From positions 1 through 64,000 of the forward strand of contig JAQMWT010000361.1 of NCBI GenBank assembly GCA_029834535.1: 64,000 bases of DNA, in the 5' to 3' direction. The position numbers and the translations under genes were made by a program. The notes under the pieces were generated by a model. It saw only the letters and a list, made by a program, of their open reading frames with translations, made no database searches and was not told the origin of the DNA. The DNA comes from Chrysophaeum taylorii (lineage: Eukaryota; Sar; Pelagophyceae; Pelagomonadales; Pelagomonadaceae). Shown piece by piece: positions 28,480-36,848 of this stretch. Numbering within the stretch: the stretch's first letter is position 1; each line of letters opens with the position of its first letter.

Positions 28480-29534
28480 GGCCACGTGTTTTGAGGCTCA
28501 CAAACGTCTTCTTCTTCTTCCACCGGCGCTGGCGGTGGAGGGGGGGCGTCGTCGAGTTGGACGAAAGGTGCTGGGAATGCGTAGAAGGCGAATTTGTCGA
28601 CCCAAAGACCGCCGCCCGCTTCGTCGATGGCGATGCGGTTTTGCTCCCACTCGGCGTTGGAGCCGTCACGCATGCGGTACTGGACAAAGAAGCGCGCGGC
28701 GCCTGGGACCGGGATGTCGTGCGCGTAGAAGACGTCATCACGATGGTGCTGCCAGTCATCACGGTGGGAGGGCGTCATGCCTACGCGAATGCGGGCGTAG
28801 CCGTCGTCGTCGGCGGCGGCCTGAACGGTATACCGGTTGGTGCAGGGGACGTTGGTGGCAAACGCGTAAAATGCGAAGAGGCATCGCCAGGGCGGGTCGG
28901 TGGGGCACGTGTGGTTGGCGACGAGCCGGTAGCCGCGGGTGAGCGGGGAGCCAGGGGGCCACTCGCGCTCCAAAACATGGAACTTGCGCGCCGGGTAGGC
29001 GAAGAAGCGAAAGCACCTAAGCCAGGCGGCGGCGGGTCTGGTTGCTCGCGTGATCGCGTAGCGGTCGGGGGCGCTAGTCCAGTCGACTGCGTACTCCGAG
29101 GTGCCAGGTAGTCGCTCGGGGTATGCCCAGAACGAATCCGGCGCAGAAGAACGCGGCGGGTGCCAGGTCGTGATGTCTCTGGCCTGGGGCTTGCGATCGC
29201 GCTCGCACCTTACCCTCGAGCGGTGGGGCTCCTCGGCGCGTTCGAGGACAAAGCGGTGCGCGTTTTCGGTCGCGTCGCGAAACACGTACACATACATTAC
29301 GGGCTTCCAGTTGTCGCCATCGGCCTCGAGGGTCGTGAAGCGCTGCCGATACGGGGCTTCCGAGGCCTCGTGAACGTTGAGCCGCAGGTACCGCGCGCTC
29401 TCCTGGAGCATGTTGAGGCCCGAGTCGGGGCGGATGACGGCGGGAGGGGCTACGCGGAACCGCTCGAGCACCACGCTGCGCCACGACACGACCGTCTCCA
29501 CCGTTTGTGCTTCGGAGTAGTCTGCTCGTATCAT
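28476..29534 (-). CDS. Unknown Trp/Phe/Tyr-rich protein
   Basis: The 352-residue product starts MIRADYSEAQTVETVVSWRS and is rich in aromatic residues. Four related blocks can be seen: YVYVFRDATENAHRF, RCFRFFAYPARKFHVLE, RCLFAFYAFATNVPCTNRYT and KFAFYAFPAPFVQL. Each has a short aromatic core followed by a conserved stretch, which suggests an internally repeated beta-rich fold. No signal peptide or catalytic motif is clear. It ends in a Pro/Glu tail, with a TGA that overlaps the ATG of GAPN in the form ATGA. I do not recognise the family. Confidence 0.65.
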   Translation of the reverse strand: MIRADYSEAQTVETVVSWRSVVLERFRVAPPAVIRPDSGLNMLQESARYLRLNVHEASEAPYRQRFTTLEADGDNWKPVMYVYVFRDATENAHRFVLERAEEPHRSRVRCERDRKPQARDITTWHPPRSSAPDSFWAYPERLPGTSEYAVDWTSAPDRYAITRATRPAAAWLRCFRFFAYPARKFHVLEREWPPGSPLTRGYRLVANHTCPTDPPWRCLFAFYAFATNVPCTNRYTVQAAADDDGYARIRVGMTPSHRDDWQHHRDDVFYAHDIPVPGAARFFVQYRMRDGSNAEWEQNRIAIDEAGGGLWVDKFAFYAFPAPFVQLDDAPPPPPAPVEEEEDVCEPQNTWP

Positions 29535-29566
29535 CGCAACGACGTAATAACTGCCGGTTCCGGAAC

Positions 29567-30727
29567 ATGGACAGGGCGAAGCGACGAGCAGCGAAGCGGG
29601 CGCTTGCGGCGGCGAGGCGCGCCGACGCAGGGGCGGCGCCACCTTCGGGCGTGTGCGGAGTGTGGCTCGAGCGGAAGCAACGATGGTGTTCGTTACCGGC
29701 GGAGCCGGGGTGCGCGCTCTGCCGTACGCACGACGGCGCCGAGCGCGTCGCGTGCCCCGTCGACGGCTCTCATACCGTCGCGAGGTCCAAGCTCGAGGCG
29801 CACGTGAAGATCTGCAACGCAACCAAGATCGAGGCGGCGCGGGCGACGCAGCCGTGGTTCGCGGCGGGCGCGAACGGCGGCGGCGCGGGCGACCTCGGTG
29901 ATCGCGGCAGCGACGACGCCGGAGCCTCGGTCGACGAGGTCGCGGCCGCCGTCGCCGACGTCGACATCTCCGGGGATGTCGTCGTGTTAGAGGCGGCCGT
30001 CCCGACACGCGCGGCGCGCCACGAGGTCCAGGCGCGCGCTATTGTCGCCGCGCTCGGGAACGAGCTCGAAGACGACGTCGCCTTCGTCGACCTCGGCGGC
30101 GGCCGCGCGGGGCTCGCCTCGGCCGCGCGTGCCGCGAGCCCCGCGGCACCAATTGCCGTTATCGAGCGCGAGAAACCGCGCTTCAAGTTTGACGGACAAC
30201 TCAGGCGGGACGGCGACTTCGAGCGCGTTCACTGCGACCTCCGCGACGTGCGCCTCGACGGCATCAACGTCCTCTCGGGCTGCCGTTCCATCGTCGGGCT
30301 CGCCAAGCACCTCTGCGGTAACGCGACCGACCTCGCCCTCAAGGCCCTCGTCGCGAACCCCGGCGTCGCGGCAATCGCGATCGCCACGTGCTGCCACCAC
30401 CGCTGCGACTGGGGAGACTACGTCGGCCGCGACCACTTCCCTAAGCACCCCCGCTACTTTCACGCTGTCGCCAAGCTTTCCTCCTGGGCCTCCGTCCCGC
30501 ACGCGAAACCTCCCCAGGAGGAGGGGGAGGAGGAGTCGGCTTCCACGGCGGCGGCGGCGGAGGCGCTCCGCGCGAAACGACTACTTGGCCGGCGGTGCAA
30601 GCGGGTCATCGACCGCGGACGGCTGGAGTACCTCCGCCGCAACGGATTCCGTGCGGAGATTCGGTCCTATTGCGCCCCCCAGGTGTCCCCCGAAAACATG
30701 GTGCTCGTTGCCTGGCGACAATTTTAA
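29567..30727 (+). CDS. TRM13: tRNA 2'-O-methyltransferase TRM13
   Basis: TRM13 methylates the 2'-OH of nucleotide 4 in several tRNAs using S-adenosylmethionine. The 386-residue protein has the three expected parts. First is an N-terminal CCCH-type zinc finger (CGVWLERKQRWCSLPAEPGC and ALCRTHDG). Second is a U11-48K-like CHHC finger (CPVDGSHTVARSKLEAHVKIC). Third is a methyltransferase domain with FVDLGGGRAGLASAAR, the family motif GLAKHLCGNATDLALKAL and ATCCHHRCDWGDYVG. The ATG at 29567 was chosen because upstream in-frame sequence is not protein-like and would overlap the divergent gene, whose ATG is 32 bp away. It is intronless. Confidence 0.95.
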   Translation: MDRAKRRAAKRALAAARRADAGAAPPSGVCGVWLERKQRWCSLPAEPGCALCRTHDGAERVACPVDGSHTVARSKLEAHVKICNATKIEAARATQPWFAAGANGGGAGDLGDRGSDDAGASVDEVAAAVADVDISGDVVVLEAAVPTRAARHEVQARAIVAALGNELEDDVAFVDLGGGRAGLASAARAASPAAPIAVIEREKPRFKFDGQLRRDGDFERVHCDLRDVRLDGINVLSGCRSIVGLAKHLCGNATDLALKALVANPGVAAIAIATCCHHRCDWGDYVGRDHFPKHPRYFHAVAKLSSWASVPHAKPPQEEGEEESASTAAAAEALRAKRLLGRRCKRVIDRGRLEYLRRNGFRAEIRSYCAPQVSPENMVLVAWRQF

Positions 30728-30814
30728 TTCGCTGGCTGATGACCACAAAACGAACTAGACTAACTAACTAACTTCAGACCTCTCAGCCAGGCCGGACCGA
30801 CAGGAGCCTGTCCG

Positions 30815-31085
30815 GAATCACGGGCCTGTAGACGAGGAGCGCCGAAAGGTCGGTCGGCGGAGAGTGACCATCAAGCTTGTCGCCATGCGACGAGGAGACC
30901 GCGATGTGACTGACAACCAGCTGGTCGATAACCTTCCGTCTTCGCCCCCCGGCCATACCCCGTCCCACTGCGAACGTTCCGGCTGCCAACCGGCCCGCCC
31001 GGGAGGCGAATAGGTGCCAACCTACGCCGGGAGGGCGGATGAGGGCGGATGCCCTCGCAAGGCTCAGGATTCAGGAGGCACCGTC
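30815..31085. repeat. R2 repeat, copy a (second copy at 42786-43050)
   Basis: This lies in the 465-bp gap between TRM13 and the phosphatase gene. It is clearly related to 42786-43050 in direct orientation. Shared blocks are CATGCGACGAGGAGACCGCG (with two changes), CCCACTGCGAACGTTCCGG, GGTGCCAACCTACGCCGGGA and GATGCCCTCGCAAGG. Both copies keep a similar minus-strand frame (AGxFAVGR), so the element may once have been coding. No terminal repeats were seen. Confidence 0.8.
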
Positions 31086-31192
31086 CTCCTTATCGCCAGG
31101 GTAAGGGAAATAAACCACAAAACAACAAAAATAATAAAAGGGCACGCCCCCCGTCCGCCAACGGACGTTCTGACATGAGGTGAAGAGGAGCG

Positions 31193-32464
31193 ATGACAGC
31201 TAGTGCGACCGAGTGGCGAGAGACGGAGGTAACACACGAGGCAGCGACGGTCGAGAGCCGCAACCGCAGGCGGAGGACGAACGCTTCCTGCCAACTATCG
31301 AGGCCGAGGCGAGCGAGATCGTAGAGGGCCTGTTTCTAGGGTCTGAGGCAAACGCGATGGACGTGGTGTGGCTGAAAGTGACCGGGATTTCAAAGATTCT
31401 AACGATCAACTCGTACCCCGTGCGGCCCGCGACGAACCCCCACCTGAGCGAGTCGCTTAAAGGATGGTTCAAGGAGAATGTCGAGCACTCGTACCTGGAA
31501 GCTCTGGACTCTCCGACTCAGCTGGTGTCTTTTGTTCCCTCCCCTCATGTGGTCGACCTAACGGGCCGCACGCCGTGGCGAAACAGATCCTCGAGCATTT
31601 CCAGCCCGCGCTTGATTTTATCGGCGCGGCGCTCGACGCGAAGAAGCGCGTCCTCGTGCACTGCGGCCGCGGCATTTCGCGCTCGGCGACCCTCGTCATC
31701 GCCGCGCTCATGGACCGCGACCGCCTCTCCTATACCCAGGCGTGAGTTTATTTGGTGCGTGCGTGCGGCCTCGTGACTTGGCGCAGGTTTGCGCTCGTGT
31801 CGGCCAAGCGCCCCTCGATTTACCCCAACGTCGGCTTCCAGATCCAGCTGTGTCTGTTTGAGCGCGAGAAGTTTGATGCGGCGCGTCGCGGCGTCGACCT
31901 CGCGCGGGAGATCGCGATTTCCATCGACCGCGTCCTCGCCAACGTCGAGGAGCTGATGGACGCGATGTTCGACGACGAGAGACCGCGCGACGAGCCCGAG
32001 CGATGGATGGACTTTGGATTTTTTGTCCAAAACTGCCGCGAGTACCTCGGCCACGTCGACATTGGTCTGCCTCTCGAGACCCTCGCCAAAGCCCAGGACG
32101 TCGCGTGAGTGTCGTGACGTTGGAAGAAGAAGAAGACGTATTTCTTTTCAGGCGCCGTCTCCAGAACCTCGAGATTGTCTTCGAAGGTGCCGGCGTTGCG
32201 ACGGCTGCCCGCGTCGGCCGCGTCTTGGACGTGTGGCAGACCCTCCAGCACCGCATGTCGGCCTCCCCGGGCGCCCTTCCGTACGGCTCATCTTTTTTGT
32301 TGTCGATGGTCGCGACGAGTTTCTTTACTCTTTTTTATAGGCGCGTGGACCTCGCCTCCTACGTCTCGGTGCTCAAGGACGGCGACGAACCGACCGACGC
32401 TTCTCGACGCGAAGACTCGGACACCGTCGACCCCCCTGAGGCCAAGCGGCGGCGCGAGAAGTGA
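31193..32464 (+). CDS. Dual-specificity protein phosphatase, six exons
   Basis: Exons 31193-31228, 31270-31524, 31587-31741, 31787-32104, 32152-32280 and 32341-32464 join in phase to give 338 residues. Introns are 41, 62, 45, 47 and 60 nt, all GT-AG. The phosphatase domain has FLPTIEAEASEIVEGLFLGS, LILEHFQPALDFIGAAL, the active-site loop VLVHCGRGISRSATLVIAAL (Cys about 123, HCx5RS) and RPSIYPNVGFQIQL. It should remove phosphate from Tyr and Ser/Thr of signalling kinases. The C-terminal 170 residues are helical and unassigned, with a charged tail (EAKRRREK). The last intron has a length divisible by three and no stop, so its retention would insert 20 residues. Confidence 0.87.
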
Positions 32465-32479
32465 TGAGAGGGAGATTTT

Positions 32480-32630
32480 TTTTTTTTAATTCCTAATAAT
32501 AAACAAACCCGTTTTTTTTTTTACTTACCCTTGTTCGTCGTCCGTCCGTCCGTCCGTCGTCGGTTGATAGATAAGAAGAAGAAGTCTTGCCCAACGTTGT
32601 TGTGGGTCCGTCCGTCCGTCCGTCCGTCCA
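32480..32630. repeat. Poly-T runs and TCCG tetramer tracts
   Basis: Two poly-T runs (about 32478 and 32510) are followed by GTCCGTCCGTCCG tracts at about 32540-32565 and 32607-32630, just upstream of the coiled-coil gene. Confidence 0.85.
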
Positions 32631-32635
32631 GGCTG

Positions 32636-34609
32636 ATGGAACTCGACGAGTCGATCGCGTCGTCGCCCAGAGGGGGTCGCGGGAAGCAGCAGATGGGGTC
32701 TTCGGTGGAGTCGGTGAAGTCGGTGACGTTCGACGAGAAGGTGGACGAGGTTGCGAGCGAGGAGTACTCGCTGGAGGGGTTCGAGGGCCACTCGGCGTCG
32801 TACGCCGAGGACTTCGAGCAGGTAGATCAGGCGGCGTCGTACGCGGAGGACTTCGAGCCAGTGTCGGAGCGGCACTACTCGTCCGACTACGAAAGGGAGC
32901 CCCCGAAGGTCGACGAGGTGCTAGCGAAGCTCGCGACGAACAAGTCGTTGCCGGTACACATCGCCGAGCTCCGGGAACTGGCGCCGCCGAGCCTCGACCA
33001 GGCGCTGGACCAGCTCGCGATCGACGTGGTCGCGACACTGCGACGCGAGAAGCAACGCGCAGCGGAGAAGTTTGCCGAGCGACGGGCGCGGAAGAGACGC
33101 GCCGACGCGCGCCGCCGCGAGCACGAGGCGCGCCTCGAGAAGGCGCGAAGGGACGCGGACGCGGCGAAGCGGCGCGCCGCGGGTCTCGAGGCGGAGGTCG
33201 ACGAGTTGCGGGCTCGCGTCGCGGACCTCGAGCGGACCCTCGAGTCGTGCCGGACGACTCGAGACGCCGCGACGGCGAGGATCGGCGAGCTCGAGCTCGA
33301 AGCGCGGACGGCCGCGGCGTCGGCGGCGCGAGAAGCGGCGTCGGCTGGCGCGGCGCTTCTCGCTCACCGCGAGCGCGAGACGGCGCTCGAGGCCGCCGCG
33401 CGGCGACGCGAGCTCCAGGCGGAGGTCGCGCGAGTCGCGAACGAGGCCGCGGAGCGGCGCTACGATGCGCTGCTCGACCGGCTGCCAGATGTGGAGAAAC
33501 GTCGGGTCGCCGCCGAGGACGACCGACTCGCCGCCGAGAGGCGCGAGCTCGAGGCGCGGCGCGGGGCGCTCGAACGTGAGACGCGCGCGTTCGAGGATCG
33601 CGCCGACGAGGCGCGGCGCGAGCTCGACGCGGCAACCAAGGCGCGCGAGTCGCGGTTCGAGAAGGAGGCAGCGGCGCGCCGCAAGGCGCACGACGCGGTC
33701 GTAGAGACCGAGCGCGCGGCTCTTCGGCACTCCAAGGAGGAGATGGTCGCTGCCGCGGCGACGACCCAGGCGCGGGCCGCGGCCGTAGCGCGCGACCGCG
33801 CGACCGTCGACGCCGCGGCTGCGCGCCTCGCCGAGGACCGCGTCGCGTTCAAGGTCCGCGTCGAGGCGCTCGAGATGCGCTTTCGAGATGCCGAGGCCGC
33901 AGAGCGCCGCGCCACCGACCGCCTCGCCGAAGCCGAGGCCGCGGAAGCGGACGCCCGCAAGCTTCTGGACGACGCGAGGACGGCGCACTACGCGGCGCTG
34001 AGCCGAGCGGCACGACTCGACGAAGAGGAGCGCGAGGCCAAAGACGCGCAGTCCCGCGCTGCCCGCCTCGCGCACGCGGCGGCCAATCAAATCGACCAAG
34101 CCAACCATCGCGCGGCTGACCTCGAGCGCGCCAAGTTCTACGTCACGGCGCAGCACGCGGCGCTGACGCGCCACCTCCTCGCCGCCAAAAGGCGCGCGAC
34201 CGTGGTCTCTGAAAGGGACGCGCCTCAGATGATAATGACGACGACGGATGCGCCTCGAGGCGTGGCGGAAAAAGAATCGCCGCCGCCGCCGCCCGACGGC
34301 GTCTGGCCCCACATCCCCCCGCCCTCGGAACCGAGACAACCGGCCGCGGCGGTCCCGCCGCCAAGTTGTTATTTTCCTTCGCAGACACAGCCTCATTATG
34401 GGACTTACAACGACGACGACGACGACGACGACGACTACCGTCACCATCTGAACCTCGAGGCAACAAGAACCTGCCCGGAGCCTTTTCCGAACTACGATTC
34501 CCCGCCGGAGGAACGCCCTCGACGGTCGTCGTCGCGGCTCCGCGCCGAGATCGAGGCTCTCCCGCAGCCCGGGAGCTTCGCGTCCGCCGCCCGGCGATTG
34601 AAACTGTGA
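32636..34609 (+). CDS. Long coiled-coil protein, possibly ciliary or centrosomal
   Basis: The 657-residue protein begins with an acidic, Ser-rich segment containing two SYAEDFE motifs (HSASYAEDFEQ and AASYAEDFEP). A roughly 450-residue Ala/Arg/Glu-rich coiled coil follows, from about VDVVATLRREKQRAAEKFAE to RAADLERAKFYVT. The tail is Pro-rich with a run of eight Asp from a GAC tract (about 34410-34435). The overall plan and SYAEDFE motifs resemble basal-body proteins such as FBF1, but similarity of coiled coils is weak evidence. The ATG at 32636 starts MELDESIASSP. It is intronless. Confidence 0.6.
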   Translation: MELDESIASSPRGGRGKQQMGSSVESVKSVTFDEKVDEVASEEYSLEGFEGHSASYAEDFEQVDQAASYAEDFEPVSERHYSSDYEREPPKVDEVLAKLATNKSLPVHIAELRELAPPSLDQALDQLAIDVVATLRREKQRAAEKFAERRARKRRADARRREHEARLEKARRDADAAKRRAAGLEAEVDELRARVADLERTLESCRTTRDAATARIGELELEARTAAASAAREAASAGAALLAHRERETALEAAARRRELQAEVARVANEAAERRYDALLDRLPDVEKRRVAAEDDRLAAERRELEARRGALERETRAFEDRADEARRELDAATKARESRFEKEAAARRKAHDAVVETERAALRHSKEEMVAAAATTQARAAAVARDRATVDAAAARLAEDRVAFKVRVEALEMRFRDAEAAERRATDRLAEAEAAEADARKLLDDARTAHYAALSRAARLDEEEREAKDAQSRAARLAHAAANQIDQANHRAADLERAKFYVTAQHAALTRHLLAAKRRATVVSERDAPQMIMTTTDAPRGVAEKESPPPPPDGVWPHIPPPSEPRQPAAAVPPPSCYFPSQTQPHYGTYNDDDDDDDDYRHHLNLEATRTCPEPFPNYDSPPEERPRRSSSRLRAEIEALPQPGSFASAARRLKL

Positions 34610-34641
34610 GAGGTCGGAATGAGGGTAAGGCTCATTCACAG

Positions 34642-34679
34642 GTAATCTCAGTCCCCCCCCCCGTCTTTTGTTTGTGCAG
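34642..34679 (+). other. Possible 38-nt 5'-UTR intron of RPT1
   Basis: Between the coiled-coil stop and the RPT1 ATG there is a GTAATC...GTTTGTGCAG segment of 38 nt, with a pyrimidine-rich 3' part and the same size as the coding introns found here. It could be a 5'-UTR intron of RPT1. Confidence 0.35.
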
Positions 34680-34712
34680 GCAGCGAAGTGTCGTCGTCGT
34701 CTCATCGCGAGG

Positions 34713-36076
34713 ATGCCGGAGGCCGCAGGCGAGTGTCAGACGACGAACAAGAAGGAGTACGACCCGAACGAGGAGGAGGAGACGCCGCCCGAGCTCGACG
34801 CGGGGGACATCGAGCTGCTCAAGACGTACGGGAACGGGCCGTACACGGTCGCTTTGAAGAAGGTCGAAGAAGACATAAAGAGCCACGAGGCCAAGGTGAA
34901 GGAACTGATCGGGATAAAGGATTCGGACACGGGGCTGTGCATCCCGAGCCAGTGGGACCTCGTGAGCGACAAGCAGATGATGCAAGAAGAGCAGCCGCTC
35001 CAAGTGGCTCGGTGCACCAAGGTGATCGAGGAAGGCGAGGACGCCAAATACGTCATCAACGTCAAGCAGATCGCCAAGTTTGTCGTGGGGTTGGGCGAGC
35101 GCGTCGCCCCCACGGACGTCGAGGAAGGCATGCGGGTCGGCGTCGACCGCACCAAGTACGCGATCCAGATCCCGCTTCCCCCAAAAATCGACCCGACCGT
35201 CTCGCTGATGACCGTCGAAGACAAGCCAGACGTGACGTACGACGACGTCGGCGGCGTCAAGGACTCTCTTGAAAAGCTGCGAGAAGTCGTCGAGCTGCCG
35301 CTGCTCCATCCCGAACGATTCCTCGCGCTGGGCATCGACCCCCCCAAGGGGGTGCTGTTGTACGGCCCGCCCGGTACCGGGAAAACGCTCAGCGCGCGCG
35401 CCGTCGCCAACCGGACCGACGCGTGCTTCATCCGCGTCATCGGCTCGGAGCTCGTGCAGAAGTACGTTGGGGAGGGCGCGCGCATGGTGCGCGAGCTCTT
35501 CACGATGGCCCGCTCTAAAAAGGCCTGCATCATCTTCTTCGACGAGGTCGACGCGATCGGAGGCTCCCGCACGTCGGGCGACGGCGACGGCGGCTCCGAC
35601 AACGAGGTCCAGCGAACCATGCTCCAGATCGTCACCGAACTCGACGGCTTCGACCCCCGCGGGAACATCAAGGTCCTTATGGCCACAAACAGACCCGACA
35701 CCCTCGACCCCGCGCTGCTGCGCCCCGGCAGACTCGACAGAAAGGTCGAGTTCGCGCTCCCCGACCTCGAGGGACGCACCCATATCCTCCGTATCCACGC
35801 GAAGACCATGGCTGTCGACCGCGACATTCGCTACGATTTGCTCGCCCGACTCTGCCCCAATACCACGGGCGCTGAGCTCAGGTCCGTGTGCACCGAGGCC
35901 GGCATGTTTGCCATCCGTGCCCGCCGCAAGTCCATCACCGAGAAAGACATGCTAGACGCCGTCAACAAGGTTATCAAGGGCTACCAGAAATTTTCTTCCA
36001 CCCCAAAATACATGGTACGCTGCTTTATTTATGGCTTCCATGGCCCTGACAACGTGCGACGCAGGTCTACAACTAG
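34713..36076 (+). CDS. RPT1: 26S proteasome regulatory ATPase subunit RPT1
   Basis: This is one of the six AAA ATPases in the base of the 19S particle, which unfolds ubiquitinated substrates. The 437-residue product (exons 34713-36014 and 36065-36076, 50-nt intron) has the N-terminal helix and OB domain, then Walker A GPPGTGKT (218-225), Walker [13 protein letters not shown], and the arginine-finger region [16 protein letters not shown]. The last exon is only 12 nt and encodes VYN-stop. It restores the family ending (KYMVYN, compare the usual YMTYN), whereas reading through would add 55 unrelated residues. The ATG at 34713 begins MPEAAGECQ. Confidence 0.95.
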
Positions 36077-36848
36077 TCCGTGTCGTCGGAATACCCCGGA
36101 TAACGACCGCGACCTCGCGACAACAAATACCGCACCGGTGCCCACTGGAAGGGTACCGACAGCATCATCGTATTCATAGTCTGAATACATAGTAAGAAAT
36201 ATCTAAGGACGTGATCCAATCCATTAGAAACCAGAGGTAGGTAGGGGTCTCGATCGGTCGGCCGGTCTGTCGGTCGCCTCCCCACAACAAAAAATATAAT
36301 CTTCTGCGTGGTGGAAGCAGTCATCGACTCGGCCCAACTCCGCGTTGTGGCGAAGGACGTCGACTCGTGAAAAGAAGCGACTCACTCATCGACTCGGCCC
36401 AACTCCGCGTTGTGGCGAAGGACGTCGACTCGTGAAAAGAAGCGACTCACTGCTGCCTGGGGCAGTGGCTTATTTTCCCCCCTCTGGACAACGGGCGGCG
36501 TGTCTGCCATAACTCGCCATTAACACTTACCCTTTCTGTTCCTTCCCTTTCGAAGCTTCTTTTCGAAACCCCCAAGAGGCCGGCCACGCGTCGACAGCTC
36601 GTTGAGTATTCGCTGCTGATCGCTGAGCAGACCAAGGTGAGAGCCTTCGCTTGCAAGCTGTTGGGTGTTCGTGTGCGAAGGTGATGGTGTTGTTGTTGTC
36701 GTGCGGCTACCATCAGGGTGTTGTACCTGTCGCGTAGCACGCCGGCTGTGTGTCCCTGTGTGTGCCCGCGTGAAAACAGAAACCAGAGCGCGTGTGTTGT
36801 TGTCCATTTTGTCCACTGCAGGTACTTGCTTAAACGGTCGCCGCGCAG
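36077..36848. other. Intergenic 0.77 kb including a 65-bp duplication
   Basis: This is the BiP upstream region and RPT1 3' region. It contains a perfect 65-bp tandem duplication (36321-36450) and no supportable gene. A CCACTGCAG|GTACTT and CGCGCAG|ATG arrangement near the BiP ATG could be a short 5'-UTR intron. Confidence 0.4.
36321..36450. repeat. Perfect 65-bp tandem duplication
   Basis: The unit beginning TCATCGACTCGGCCCAACTC and ending GAAGCGACTCAC occurs at 36321-36385 and again at 36386-36450 without any difference. Confidence 0.97.

Noticed and set aside
28480-30008. Longer form (510 codons) of the unknown aromatic-rich protein
   Set aside because: The extra N-terminus is a run of Arg/Pro codons that is a shadow of TRM13, whose zinc fingers and methyltransferase motifs are on the opposite strand.
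32921-34705. 594-codon frame antisense to the coiled-coil gene
   Set aside because: The plus strand gives a coherent heptad-rich protein; the antisense frame is a by-product of its Ala/Arg/Glu codons.
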